Assembly (NCBI RefSeq): GCF_008312935.1
Contig: NZ_VSZO01000005.1
Coordinates: forward strand, 186,001-250,000
Source: Roseiconus lacunae
Lineage (GTDB): Bacteria; Planctomycetota; Planctomycetia; Pirellulales; Pirellulaceae
Direction: 5' to 3'
DNA: 64,000 bases
Shown: positions 46,901 through 54,106 of the stretch, piece by piece
Layout: each line of letters begins with the position of its first letter
Position numbering within the stretch: position 1 is the stretch's first letter
Notes under the pieces: model-generated
Database searches by the model: none
What the model saw: the letters and a program-made list of their open reading frames with translations, nothing else
Told to the model about the DNA's origin: nothing
Made by a program: the position numbers and the translations under genes

Positions 46901-47135
46901 GGCCCGGAAGTCCGCTGATCGCCTGTTCCACCGGATACGTGATTTGACGCTCCACCTCCTCGGAAGAAAGTGATGGGGCCGTTGTATTGATTTGAATTTG
47001 AACCGGAGTCGTGTCCGGGAACGCATCAATGTCCAATTGCCGCAGCGAGAACGCACCCACCACTGCGAACACGATGGTGCCTAATATGACCGCGGCGCGG
47101 TGTCGGAGCGAAAAATCAATCAGCCAGTTCAGCAT
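43944..47135 (-). CDS. czcA: Heavy-metal efflux RND pump, CzcA-like (string B)
   Basis: The 1063-residue RND pump has the HME signature DIDAFPDTTPVQIQINT near the N-terminus and a TM4 motif AIDFGLVVDSSVVMVENCVR, the DFG-VVMVEN form seen in Zn/Co/Cd (CzcA) and Ni/Co (CnrA) pumps. The second half has MNEMISGVRADVAAILYGDD and SAAVGFIALSGVAVLDDMLL. It exports divalent metal from the periplasm with the adaptor 11 bases upstream. The 30-residue acidic tail is probably disordered. No TolC gene follows; the channel may be the TolC lipoprotein of 32601 or 62121. Zn/Cd/Co specificity fits the Zn/Cd-type ATPase at the end of string B. Confidence 0.9.
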   Translation of the reverse strand: MLNWLIDFSLRHRAAVILGTIVFAVVGAFSLRQLDIDAFPDTTPVQIQINTTAPSLSSEEVERQITYPVEQAISGLPGLQVMRSISKFGLSQVVVLFEDGIDIYFARQLINERLSTVELPVGIERPQMGPVSTGLGEVFHYVLTFDGVDFSQVSQAERVQRLTELRTVHDWVVKPQLRSVPGVAEVNSWGGYEKQYQVRLIPDALIKHSLTYEQVTDAIQANNQNVGGGTITDGSELLLVHGVGRTVNIDQIKDIVVKAEDGVPIRVSDVANVEIGHEIRRGTVTANGRGEAVLGLGFMLMGENSHDVTWALKNKVDQIRDTLPAGMTIQTVYDRTELVDHVIHTVQKNLFEGGLLVIAVLFIFLGNLRAGIIVALAIPLSMLFAFSGMLRFGIAASLLSLGAIDFGLVVDSSVVMVENCVRHLSHPRDGRSRLEIIRDAAIEVRKPTMFGELIIMIVYLPILTLEGVEGKLFRPMAMTVIMALAGSMVLSLTLMPVLASLFLPKGIKEKDPLLVRLLKRLYAPVLRFTMNHKVFVVGSALLLMVSVFGLIAPNLGSEFVPRLSEGAITLNVVRLAGTDLEESIRYNTRMEKTLLESFPDEIAHVWSRVGTAEVATDPMGTELTDLFITLRPRDRWKQAETQEELTRLVQRELRDLPGPRLALSQPIEMRMNEMISGVRADVAAILYGDDLDLMVQKATEIERVLKSIPGASDVRVEQVTGQPVLQIRIKQDEIARYGVPASQIMNLVRSLGSRNVGEVYEGQLRFPLIIRLPEEARASPEAIKDILVSTASGQRIPLSRLATIERVEAPNTIKREWYQRRITIESNVRGRDMGTFVAEARQKVDAQVALPPGRYRVEWGGQFENLQRAQARLMIVVPVAILLIFSLLYMTYRNWIDTLRVFTGVPFAWIGGVIALWIRDMPFSISAAVGFIALSGVAVLDDMLLVSTIRQLRRRGRNLDEAVEEAAMTRLRPILMTTLVASLGFVPMAFSTGMGAEVQRPLATVVIGGVCSAMVMSLLVLRVLYVVFNLPQRKKTTADDELSAREESTPEETSERRQELASV

Positions 47136-47146
47136 GTCCTTGCTCC

Positions 47147-48955
47147 TTATTCCTCAACGCAACATCCGGCGCCCAAGCCGTTCTTCAACAGCTGCGCTCG
47201 CAACACGTCGCTTCCTTCGACCGCGATCACCTCGCCTGGCAACACGCCAGCAATGACTTCCGTCTTGCCTTGATAGGTTGCCCCGAGCCTGACGCTGCGA
47301 ACGTGGAAAACCTTCGGGCTATCGGGGCTGGCGAAATAGTCCTTGTCTCGTACAAAGACGACGTTGCAGCATCCTTCCCAGTGGGTTGCCTCTGAGGGAA
47401 CGACGATGGCGTCATTTGCATCACGAAGGATCACTTTCCCGGTGCCAAACGTTCGGTCTCTCAGACGACCGTCTTGGTTATCCAGGATGGCACGCACGTC
47501 GATCATCCGCGTATGCTGGTCGGCGCCCGTGCTGATCCAATCCAGGCGACCTTCGATTATGCGACTGCTACCGTCGGGCGAGAATCGAATTTGCTGTCCG
47601 ATCGATAATTGATCGATTGTTTCCAGCGGCAAACTGAGTCTGAGCCACATTTGGCTGGTGTCAGCAATCTCAAACAACTGCATCGACGGATCGACGACTT
47701 CTCCTAGGCTGACCGATCGATCAACAACAGTCCCACTGATCGGTGCCACCACGGGAAGCAGGTTTGTGGATGCTGCAAGCTCGTCGATGTTTGCAAGATA
47801 GGTTTGTGGAATTCCCAGCAGTCGCAAATTGTCAATTGCTTGGTCCTCACTCAAGCCACGCAAGTTGTCGGCATCGATAGGAAGACCAAGGTTTCGAATT
47901 GCTTGTTCAGCATTGAGCACATCGGCACGGGCCTTCGCCAAAGCTGCTTCGGCTTCAATGATTCTTGCTCCCGCGACGGCGCCGCGAGCATCCTTGAGTC
48001 TCGCGACGTTCTTCGCTTGAAGAGCTTTCTCGGCCAAGGCTCGGAGCAATTCTGACTTGATTTTGCCGACTGCCGTCGCATCGATAAGAGCCAGCAGTTC
48101 GCCTTGGCGTACCACGTCTCCGATATTCTTCTCAACCGCCCAAACACTGCCTGGCACTCGTGCCGCGATCGTCGCCTTACGAGTCGGGTCGTAGACGATC
48201 TCGCCATTGCCACTGACCGCTTCGATGACGCGATCGCGCTCGACGAGACCGATATCGACTCCAGCCTGGCGAACTGATTCGACCGACGCAAACTGAATAC
48301 GGCTCTGGTAGAGCGTGCATCGACTGTTGTTTTCCTTGCGTACTCCCATCGCCAATGAAGATTGAGCCTGTCGTTGATCTTCCTGCAATTGTTCCTGGGA
48401 AGGTAGTGTCTTTCTTTCTGCCAGCTCCGGATGATCGAGGACGCAGTTGTGAACTCCATGTTTGCTACACCAACCGAAATCTTCGTTGGGTGGCATGAGT
48501 TCGGGATTGCACTGAACGCAAATGGAAGCCGGCACCGAGTGGTCCGAGCACCAATCATCCGATTCGGTAGTCGCTGTTCCAATGACAGAAGCGAACTTTG
48601 GCACTCGCCATTCGTTCTTATGGCCGAAGTAGAAAACCGCGGCGAAGCCCAGCAAAACGAGCGTCGGACCAGCAGCTCCGATTAACCCCTTCAACAAGGG
48701 GACGCCGGCTCTGTGCTTTCGTTTTGAAACACCCTCGCTAGGTTTCCCCTTGGCGGGTACGGGTTCCCGTGCCTCAGCGTTCGATTCTGAAACAGGCATG
48801 GTAGCCGACGCGCGTGATCCATCGTCAACCAAGGCACTGGAATGCTCGACCGGTGGTTCACCATGACCTGCTTTCAGTTCTTCCATTGAATCTGGAGCAG
48901 CACTGGGACTTCGGTTCGCGATCTTTGATGGCCGATCGATACTCTTTTGACTCAT
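47147..48955 (-). CDS. czcB: RND efflux adaptor (CzcB-like) with WC-x2-H metal domain
   Basis: The 602-residue protein is long for an adaptor. Residues 1-90 are polar and probably cytoplasmic, a membrane helix lies at about 93-110, and a metal domain at 134-178 holds DDWCSDHSVPASICVQC and GWCSKHGVHNCVLDHPE, matching the neighbouring lipoprotein. The HlyD core follows: GNGEIVYDPTRKATIAARVPG, a hairpin coiled coil, VVAPISGTVVDRSVSLGEVV, and a beta-barrel with MWLRLSLPLETIDQL. It has EGCCNVVFVRDK and ends in GAGCCVEE, both Cys pairs likely to touch metal. It is 11 bases upstream of the pump and first in string B; its promoter should lie in the 210 bases before 49167. Confidence 0.85.
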   Translation of the reverse strand: MSQKSIDRPSKIANRSPSAAPDSMEELKAGHGEPPVEHSSALVDDGSRASATMPVSESNAEAREPVPAKGKPSEGVSKRKHRAGVPLLKGLIGAAGPTLVLLGFAAVFYFGHKNEWRVPKFASVIGTATTESDDWCSDHSVPASICVQCNPELMPPNEDFGWCSKHGVHNCVLDHPELAERKTLPSQEQLQEDQRQAQSSLAMGVRKENNSRCTLYQSRIQFASVESVRQAGVDIGLVERDRVIEAVSGNGEIVYDPTRKATIAARVPGSVWAVEKNIGDVVRQGELLALIDATAVGKIKSELLRALAEKALQAKNVARLKDARGAVAGARIIEAEAALAKARADVLNAEQAIRNLGLPIDADNLRGLSEDQAIDNLRLLGIPQTYLANIDELAASTNLLPVVAPISGTVVDRSVSLGEVVDPSMQLFEIADTSQMWLRLSLPLETIDQLSIGQQIRFSPDGSSRIIEGRLDWISTGADQHTRMIDVRAILDNQDGRLRDRTFGTGKVILRDANDAIVVPSEATHWEGCCNVVFVRDKDYFASPDSPKVFHVRSVRLGATYQGKTEVIAGVLPGEVIAVEGSDVLRAQLLKNGLGAGCCVEE

Positions 48956-49166
48956 TGGTCCACTTCTCTCTCAATAACGCCTGCACACGACTTTCCGCAG
49001 CAATTGCAGAAAAACGATTACCTCTGGGACGCACTTTTGGCAGATGGGCACAACGGGTGCGACGACTCGGTGACCGTTCGATTACGCGTTCAAAGAGATG
49101 CAGCACGCGCAGGGTTCACTGCTGTCTGCTAAACCACGAACAAATAGAAACGGCCGAGAGAAGAAA

Positions 49167-49574
49167 TCAAATCTGGAAAGATTGAAGACCGATACGCGCA
49201 GCGCGGCCGCTAGCAAACCGAGATATCAGCGGAGAGTGGTCCACTGAAACAGGAGAGAAGGAGTGGGACTGCGAAGTCCACTTAAACGATTCAATGGCAA
49301 CCCAAGCGATCCCCGCTGACGATAGATCCAGGTTTACTGAGTCGCGATCAACGGTGGCGCCGTGGCAAATACAAGCCAAGCAATCGCAGTCGTCGCAAGG
49401 ACAGGAGGGTTGAGGACTCTCATCATCCTGAATGTCATTGCCGCAACAGGAGTCACAGCAAGCATGAACCGGCTGAGCAGGATGCACGGCGTCCGCGCAG
49501 CCAGCACCCACAACGCACCGGAAAGGGCACGAAAAAATGCTGGCAATCAGAAGGAAAATCATCGCTGGACGCAT
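49167..49574 (-). CDS. Small Cys-rich secreted protein
   Basis: The 135-residue protein has a signal peptide (MRPAMIFLLIASIFSCPFRC) and at least twelve Cys in its first 75 residues, clustered as HACCDSCCGND and CPCDDCDCLACICHG, with Asp between them. The C-terminal half has no Cys and is unlike anything I know. The cluster is typical of a soft metal binder (Cu, Cd, Zn). It lies between the string B adaptor and the YHS-domain protein on the minus strand, with about 110 bases to the latter and 210 to the former. It belongs to a set of three small secreted Cys/His-rich proteins in this window. Confidence 0.55.
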   Translation of the reverse strand: MRPAMIFLLIASIFSCPFRCVVGAGCADAVHPAQPVHACCDSCCGNDIQDDESPQPSCPCDDCDCLACICHGATVDRDSVNLDLSSAGIAWVAIESFKWTSQSHSFSPVSVDHSPLISRFASGRAARIGLQSFQI

Positions 49575-49686
49575 AGGGATAGTTTATCGGCAGACTTTGC
49601 CGGTAGCAATAGAAATTCCGCTTGGGTTGTGGCTTTGGCCTGTTCGCAGGACCCGCTAAAGATACACCGCACTCGCAGGAACGTCC

Positions 49687-50595
49687 CTATTTGAACTCAG
49701 GTGGCGTGACGCCTTGCTCTTTCAACTGAGCCAAATACTTATCCGGTTCAGCAGCAAGCTTCTTGGCGCATCCGGCACAGCAAATGAAGACGGCTTTCCC
49801 TTTCACGTTCACTTTGCCGGGCGTTCCCATTCCACCCAGTGGTTCGTCCATCACGGGGCAGACTTTCTGCTTGGCGATTGCTTCTGCGTCAGCCAAAGTC
49901 GCTTCGAAAACACCAGGTCGGATCTCTTTACCAGACGACTTGTAGTATTTAGTCAGATACTGGTCAGGCGATGCTTTGACCTTCTCGATGCAGCCAGCAC
50001 AGCACACGAACAACGACTTGTCGCCCAACTCTACCTTCGGAGGTTTGCCCATCGAACCAAGCTTCTGACCGCTCACGGGACAAGTACTTTGGAGGCTGAT
50101 CAGCAGTTCGTCTGAGAGTTTTGCACCCTCACCCACTTTGCCCATCGAATGAAATTCCAAAGGCGATGACGCGACGCCGCTGAGCTGAACATTCATATGC
50201 AGCATGATCCCTTTCACTTTGGAAAGGTCCACGCCAACTCCCACCATGCCGTTCTTCAGCGGCTTTAGCGTGTAGCTGTATTTCTTGGGATTGTCACCAA
50301 CATGAAGTGTCAGTTTGCCGGATGCTTGGGACGCGTCGATCGCTTTGCCCTCTGAAGTCATGAAGGCAAACATGATCCCCTTCTCTTGGAGAACCGTTTC
50401 GACTTTGTTTCCGTCCACCATTTGCAAGGATCCGCCGTGAGACCCACTCATGTCTCCATGTCCGGACTTTTGGTGAGTGTGTTCTGCTGCGGCGTGTTGT
50501 TGACTTGCGTCCTGTGCGGTTGCCTGCGAAGTTCCCACTAATTGCGATGTGCCGATTGTCATTACTGCTGCCAGAGCGTACGAAAGCCGTCGCAT
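49687..50595 (-). CDS. Periplasmic protein with two YHS/TRASH-like metal domains
   Basis: The 302-residue protein has a signal peptide (MRRLSYALAAVMTIGTSQLV), a His-rich segment (HAAAEHTHQKSGHGDMSGSH), a beta domain (about 60-160) and two repeated domains (about 168-215 and 240-295). Each repeat has CPVSGQKLGSMGKPPKV or CPVMDEPLGGMGTPGKV, then VCCAGCIEKV or ICCAGCAKKL, then a PD-x-YL end. The CP-x-G and CCAGC pattern is that of YHS/TRASH domains in copper-handling proteins. It is divergent from the anti-sigma/CusB/CusA operon with about 190 bases between, so both may share control. It probably binds Cu or another metal in the periplasm. Confidence 0.75.
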   Translation of the reverse strand: MRRLSYALAAVMTIGTSQLVGTSQATAQDASQQHAAAEHTHQKSGHGDMSGSHGGSLQMVDGNKVETVLQEKGIMFAFMTSEGKAIDASQASGKLTLHVGDNPKKYSYTLKPLKNGMVGVGVDLSKVKGIMLHMNVQLSGVASSPLEFHSMGKVGEGAKLSDELLISLQSTCPVSGQKLGSMGKPPKVELGDKSLFVCCAGCIEKVKASPDQYLTKYYKSSGKEIRPGVFEATLADAEAIAKQKVCPVMDEPLGGMGTPGKVNVKGKAVFICCAGCAKKLAAEPDKYLAQLKEQGVTPPEFK

Positions 50596-50788
50596 GTTTT
50601 GTTTTCCTGTGCTTCGAGATTGTCGTGAATAGGACCCTTTCGGAGCCTCTTTTCACGTTTGGATGCGTCGAGTGCCCGATTCTTCACGAAGTTGAAAAGC
50701 TTTTTTCGGCAGAGATTTTCGTGAAGAAATGAAGGAGCCGAGCATCTGAAGAGTCGGTTAGAGAGTCATTCCCTTGGAGGCCAAAGAA

Positions 50789-51718
50789 ATGGCGCCGAGC
50801 ACATGCCAGTCCGTTCAGGAACATTTATCTGCCTTTCTCGATGGAGAACTTGGCCTTCCGGAGCGTGCGCAGATCGAGCACCATTTATCGAGATGTGATG
50901 CGTGCCGATCGCAATTGGCCGGTTTCCGTGAAGTCGGACGTCTATTCGTCCGAGCAGGGACGGACGCTGCCCCGGATCAGTGGAATGTAATCGAAAGCCA
51001 ATTGCCTACTCCTCACCCGGTTGGTTGGTCCTGGTGGCAGAAACCAAGTGTTGGTGTAGCCGTGGCCATCGCGGCGTCTCTTTTGATTGCCTTTGGATTG
51101 TGGGTTAGTTCACCAAACGATGACGTAGCCAAGTTGGCCTCAAACGACCCGGCTGAAAGCTCCGCTGTTCAGCACGGTAGTGATCCGCTTATGGACGAGA
51201 TGGGGCCGAACGCAATGGGGATGGCTGAGATGGCGATGGATCCGGAGCACATGCTGAAATTTCAGTACGTGATGGATGATTACTTGGCAAAGCTTTCTGT
51301 GGACCCCGATCAAGCGGAAGACTTTTTGCTCGCCAAGTATGACGGCCAACGCGTCTCGCCGGACCAGGCGGAATCTTTGGTGGGTTACCGACCGTTGATC
51401 TCAAGGGGTTTGCCGAACGGCTACGAACTTGCTTCGTCCAGCGTCGTGAAGATGCCTTGCTGCACTTGTTTCAAGGCCGTCTGTCGTCGTGCGGATGGAT
51501 CGACACTGGTTCTCTTCGAACACGACGACGAAAAGGCTGCTTGGTTCGGTAATCGTCAGTCCAGCATGGCTACTTGCGGAGACAAAGATTGCTGCTTGGT
51601 TGAGTTAAATTCGAATATCGCAGCAACTTGGAAGGAAGGCAGTCGGAGTATCACCGCGGTCGGTGCACGTGACCAAGACGAAGTCACAACGTTAGTCAAC
51701 GCGCTCAAGCAGTCCTGA
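50789..51718 (+). CDS. zf-HC2 anti-sigma-like membrane protein with Cys-rich C-terminal domain
   Basis: ATG 50789 has GGAGG eight bases upstream; a TTG at 50774 is in frame but unlikely. The 309-residue protein begins with a zinc-binding anti-sigma domain (HLSAFLDGELGLPERAQIEH, then HLSRCDACRSQL). A membrane helix lies around 90-112 (VGVAVAIAASLLIAFGLWV), followed by a Met-rich segment (MDEMGPNAMGMAEMAMDPEHM) and a C-terminal domain with MPCCTCFKAVC and MATCGDKDCCLVEL. The Met and Cys clusters look like a soft-metal sensor, for example for Cu or Ag. No sigma gene is next to it; the ECF gene at 61504 is the nearest. It heads the CusB-CusA operon, 40 bases before it. Confidence 0.75.
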   Translation: MAPSTCQSVQEHLSAFLDGELGLPERAQIEHHLSRCDACRSQLAGFREVGRLFVRAGTDAAPDQWNVIESQLPTPHPVGWSWWQKPSVGVAVAIAASLLIAFGLWVSSPNDDVAKLASNDPAESSAVQHGSDPLMDEMGPNAMGMAEMAMDPEHMLKFQYVMDDYLAKLSVDPDQAEDFLLAKYDGQRVSPDQAESLVGYRPLISRGLPNGYELASSSVVKMPCCTCFKAVCRRADGSTLVLFEHDDEKAAWFGNRQSSMATCGDKDCCLVELNSNIAATWKEGSRSITAVGARDQDEVTTLVNALKQS

Positions 51719-51758
51719 AACCGGCGTCAATCTCTAAGAACTTATAGCTGACAAGACA

Positions 51759-54077
51759 ATGCGCGAATTTCTAGATCAACACCGGAACAAGTTTTGGGTT
51801 GCCCAGTCGATTCTTCTGGTCATCCTCGGCTTTGCTGTTGCCTGGTGGATCAAACCAACGGGCTCCGGTTCGGCTTCTGATTCGACGGAGGCTGCCTCGA
51901 CCGCTTCGAATGAAGCGACGATTTGGACGTGTTCGATGCATCCCCAGATCCGGCGCAATGGTCCTGGCGACTGCCCAATCTGCGGGATGGACTTGGTGCC
52001 CGTGAAGGAGTCATCTGGAGGCGTCCGCACGATCTCAATCAGTAATGATGTCAAGAAGCTGATGAACGTCGAGGTCACTCCGGTCGTTAGCAAATACGTG
52101 CCTGCAAAAGTACGAATGGTCGGAAAAGTTGCTTACGACGAAACCCGTATGGCCCACATTACGGCGTGGGTGCCTGGTCGGTTGGAGCGAATGTTCGTTG
52201 ACTTCACGGGGATCGAAGTCAAACAGGGCGACCACATGGTGGACATCTACAGCGAGCCACTCTACACGGCCCAGCAGGAATTATTGTCGGCTCTCGATCG
52301 GAACCAACCCCGAACGTCATCACGATTTGTTGAACCGCTTAATTTGCTGGAATCGGCTCGTGAGAAACTTCGCCGACTTGGGCTTACTGCGGAGCAAATC
52401 CGAGAGATTGAACAACGGGGGACCGCTTCCGAAACGGTCACGATCAAGTCGCCTGTTGGTGGCGTCGTTGTGCAGAAGCTGCGTCAGGAAGGTGATCGGG
52501 TGCAAACCGGTGATCGCATCTATTCGGTGGCCGACCTGAATCATCTGTGGATCATGCTGGACGCGTACGAATCCGACTTGGCGTGGTTGAGATACGGCCA
52601 AGACGTCGAGTTCACGACGGAAGCTTATCCTGGCGAAACATTCCATGGCCGCGTAGCCTTCATCGACCCGGTTCTCAATGAATCAACTCGGACGGTGAAA
52701 GTTCGCGTCAACGTTGACAATTCAGACGGCCGACTGAAGCCGGAAATGTTCGTGCGCGCCATCGTTCGATCCCAGGTGGCCGCGGGAGGTCGCGTTCTCG
52801 ATCCGGCCTTGGCAGGAAAATGGATCAGTCCGATGCACCCGGAAATCGTCAAAGACGAACCGGGCAATTGCGATATCTGTGGCATGCCGTTGGTGCGCGC
52901 CGAGTCGATGGGTTACGTGACGGCAGAACCAATCGAGTCGGCCAAACCATTAGTGGTGCCGGCGTCTGCAGTGCTGCTCACCGGGACACGTGCGATTGTC
53001 TATGTGCAAGTTCCTGGTGCCGAGAAGCCCACTTACGAAGGTCGTGAGATCATCGTCGGTCCGAGAGCTGGGGATCACTACCTCGTGAAATCAGGACTGT
53101 CCGAAGGCGATCTCGTGGTGACCAACGGAAACTTCAAGTTAGATAGCGCTCTGCAAATCGCCGCGAAGCCGTCGATGATGACTCCGCAGGGTGGCGGCGG
53201 GGGCGGGCACCAGCATGGAGAGATGAAAGCGTCTGCCAATCCAGAGATGCCGGGCATGACGAATCACGCGGCCCACGTACCACCAGAGACAAAAGAGCAT
53301 TTGCGATCGGTGGTGCAGTCCTACACATCAATTCAATCAGCTATCGCAGAATCAGATCTCAGCACGATTCGCACAGCATATACAGGATTGGGTAATCAGC
53401 TTACCAGCGTCCCGTCCGAGCACTTGCATGGCGACGCGGGCGCGATGTGGAACGAAATTGCAATGTTGTTACGGAACGATGCCGTTGAAGGATCTGACGT
53501 GAAGACGTTGGAAGAGGCAGATCAAGTTTATCGTCTGACCCGACAGCATATCGATCAACTAAGCATGCAGTTTGGCCTGCAGTCTCCAAACGCCGCACCG
53601 GAAGTTCCAGTGCCATCCGGTCTAGAAGTCCCAACGGCAGTCGCGGCGCAAATACAGAGTCTTCTGCCACTCTACGTTCGCGTCTCGGAAGCTCTCGCGG
53701 CAGATCAAGCAGATGCAGCAAAGGCGGCCATCGAACAATTGCAACGCCAAATCGGAAGCTGGGAAGAAATCAGTAACGATGCGGAAGCAGCCAAGCTGTG
53801 GCGAGAAGAAAGCAAAGACCTTTCGGAAATCACTGCGAAGCTCATGAACTCTCCAGATCTGAAAGCGATGCGATCCGCATTCGCATTGCTTTCGGAATCG
53901 ATGATCTCGATCGAGCGCACGTTTGGAATCTCAGTTCAACAAGATCTCTATCTGCTGCACTGCCCGATGGCATTTGAAGGACGAGGTGCGTCCTGGTTGC
54001 AAACCGATGATGCCGTTCGAAATCCGTACTACGGGGCTTCGATGCTCAAATGCGCTGACAAACTTGAAAAGCTTTAA
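51759..54077 (+). CDS. cusB: CusB-like RND adaptor with two heavy-metal-binding domains
   Basis: The 772-residue protein starts with a membrane helix (about 12-30), then a heavy-metal-binding domain (55-83, WTCSMHPQIRRNGPGDCPIC), then the HlyD core with a coiled coil (LDRNQPRTSSRFVEPLNLLE), a lipoyl part and a beta-barrel. A second metal domain lies near 350-380 (MHPEIVKDEPGNCDICGMPL). Behind the core, a Met/His segment (MTPQGGGGGGHQHGEMKASA) leads into a helical DUF3347-like part, and the end carries LLHCPMAFEGRGASWLQ and MLKCADKL. This is a copper/silver-type periplasmic adaptor, larger than E. coli CusB (about 400). It lies 40 bases after the anti-sigma-like gene and 29 before the pump. 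Confidence 0.88.
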   Translation: MREFLDQHRNKFWVAQSILLVILGFAVAWWIKPTGSGSASDSTEAASTASNEATIWTCSMHPQIRRNGPGDCPICGMDLVPVKESSGGVRTISISNDVKKLMNVEVTPVVSKYVPAKVRMVGKVAYDETRMAHITAWVPGRLERMFVDFTGIEVKQGDHMVDIYSEPLYTAQQELLSALDRNQPRTSSRFVEPLNLLESAREKLRRLGLTAEQIREIEQRGTASETVTIKSPVGGVVVQKLRQEGDRVQTGDRIYSVADLNHLWIMLDAYESDLAWLRYGQDVEFTTEAYPGETFHGRVAFIDPVLNESTRTVKVRVNVDNSDGRLKPEMFVRAIVRSQVAAGGRVLDPALAGKWISPMHPEIVKDEPGNCDICGMPLVRAESMGYVTAEPIESAKPLVVPASAVLLTGTRAIVYVQVPGAEKPTYEGREIIVGPRAGDHYLVKSGLSEGDLVVTNGNFKLDSALQIAAKPSMMTPQGGGGGGHQHGEMKASANPEMPGMTNHAAHVPPETKEHLRSVVQSYTSIQSAIAESDLSTIRTAYTGLGNQLTSVPSEHLHGDAGAMWNEIAMLLRNDAVEGSDVKTLEEADQVYRLTRQHIDQLSMQFGLQSPNAAPEVPVPSGLEVPTAVAAQIQSLLPLYVRVSEALAADQADAAKAAIEQLQRQIGSWEEISNDAEAAKLWREESKDLSEITAKLMNSPDLKAMRSAFALLSESMISIERTFGISVQQDLYLLHCPMAFEGRGASWLQTDDAVRNPYYGASMLKCADKLEKL

Positions 54078-54106
54078 GAATCATCAAGGCGACGCATCAA
54101 CAAATC

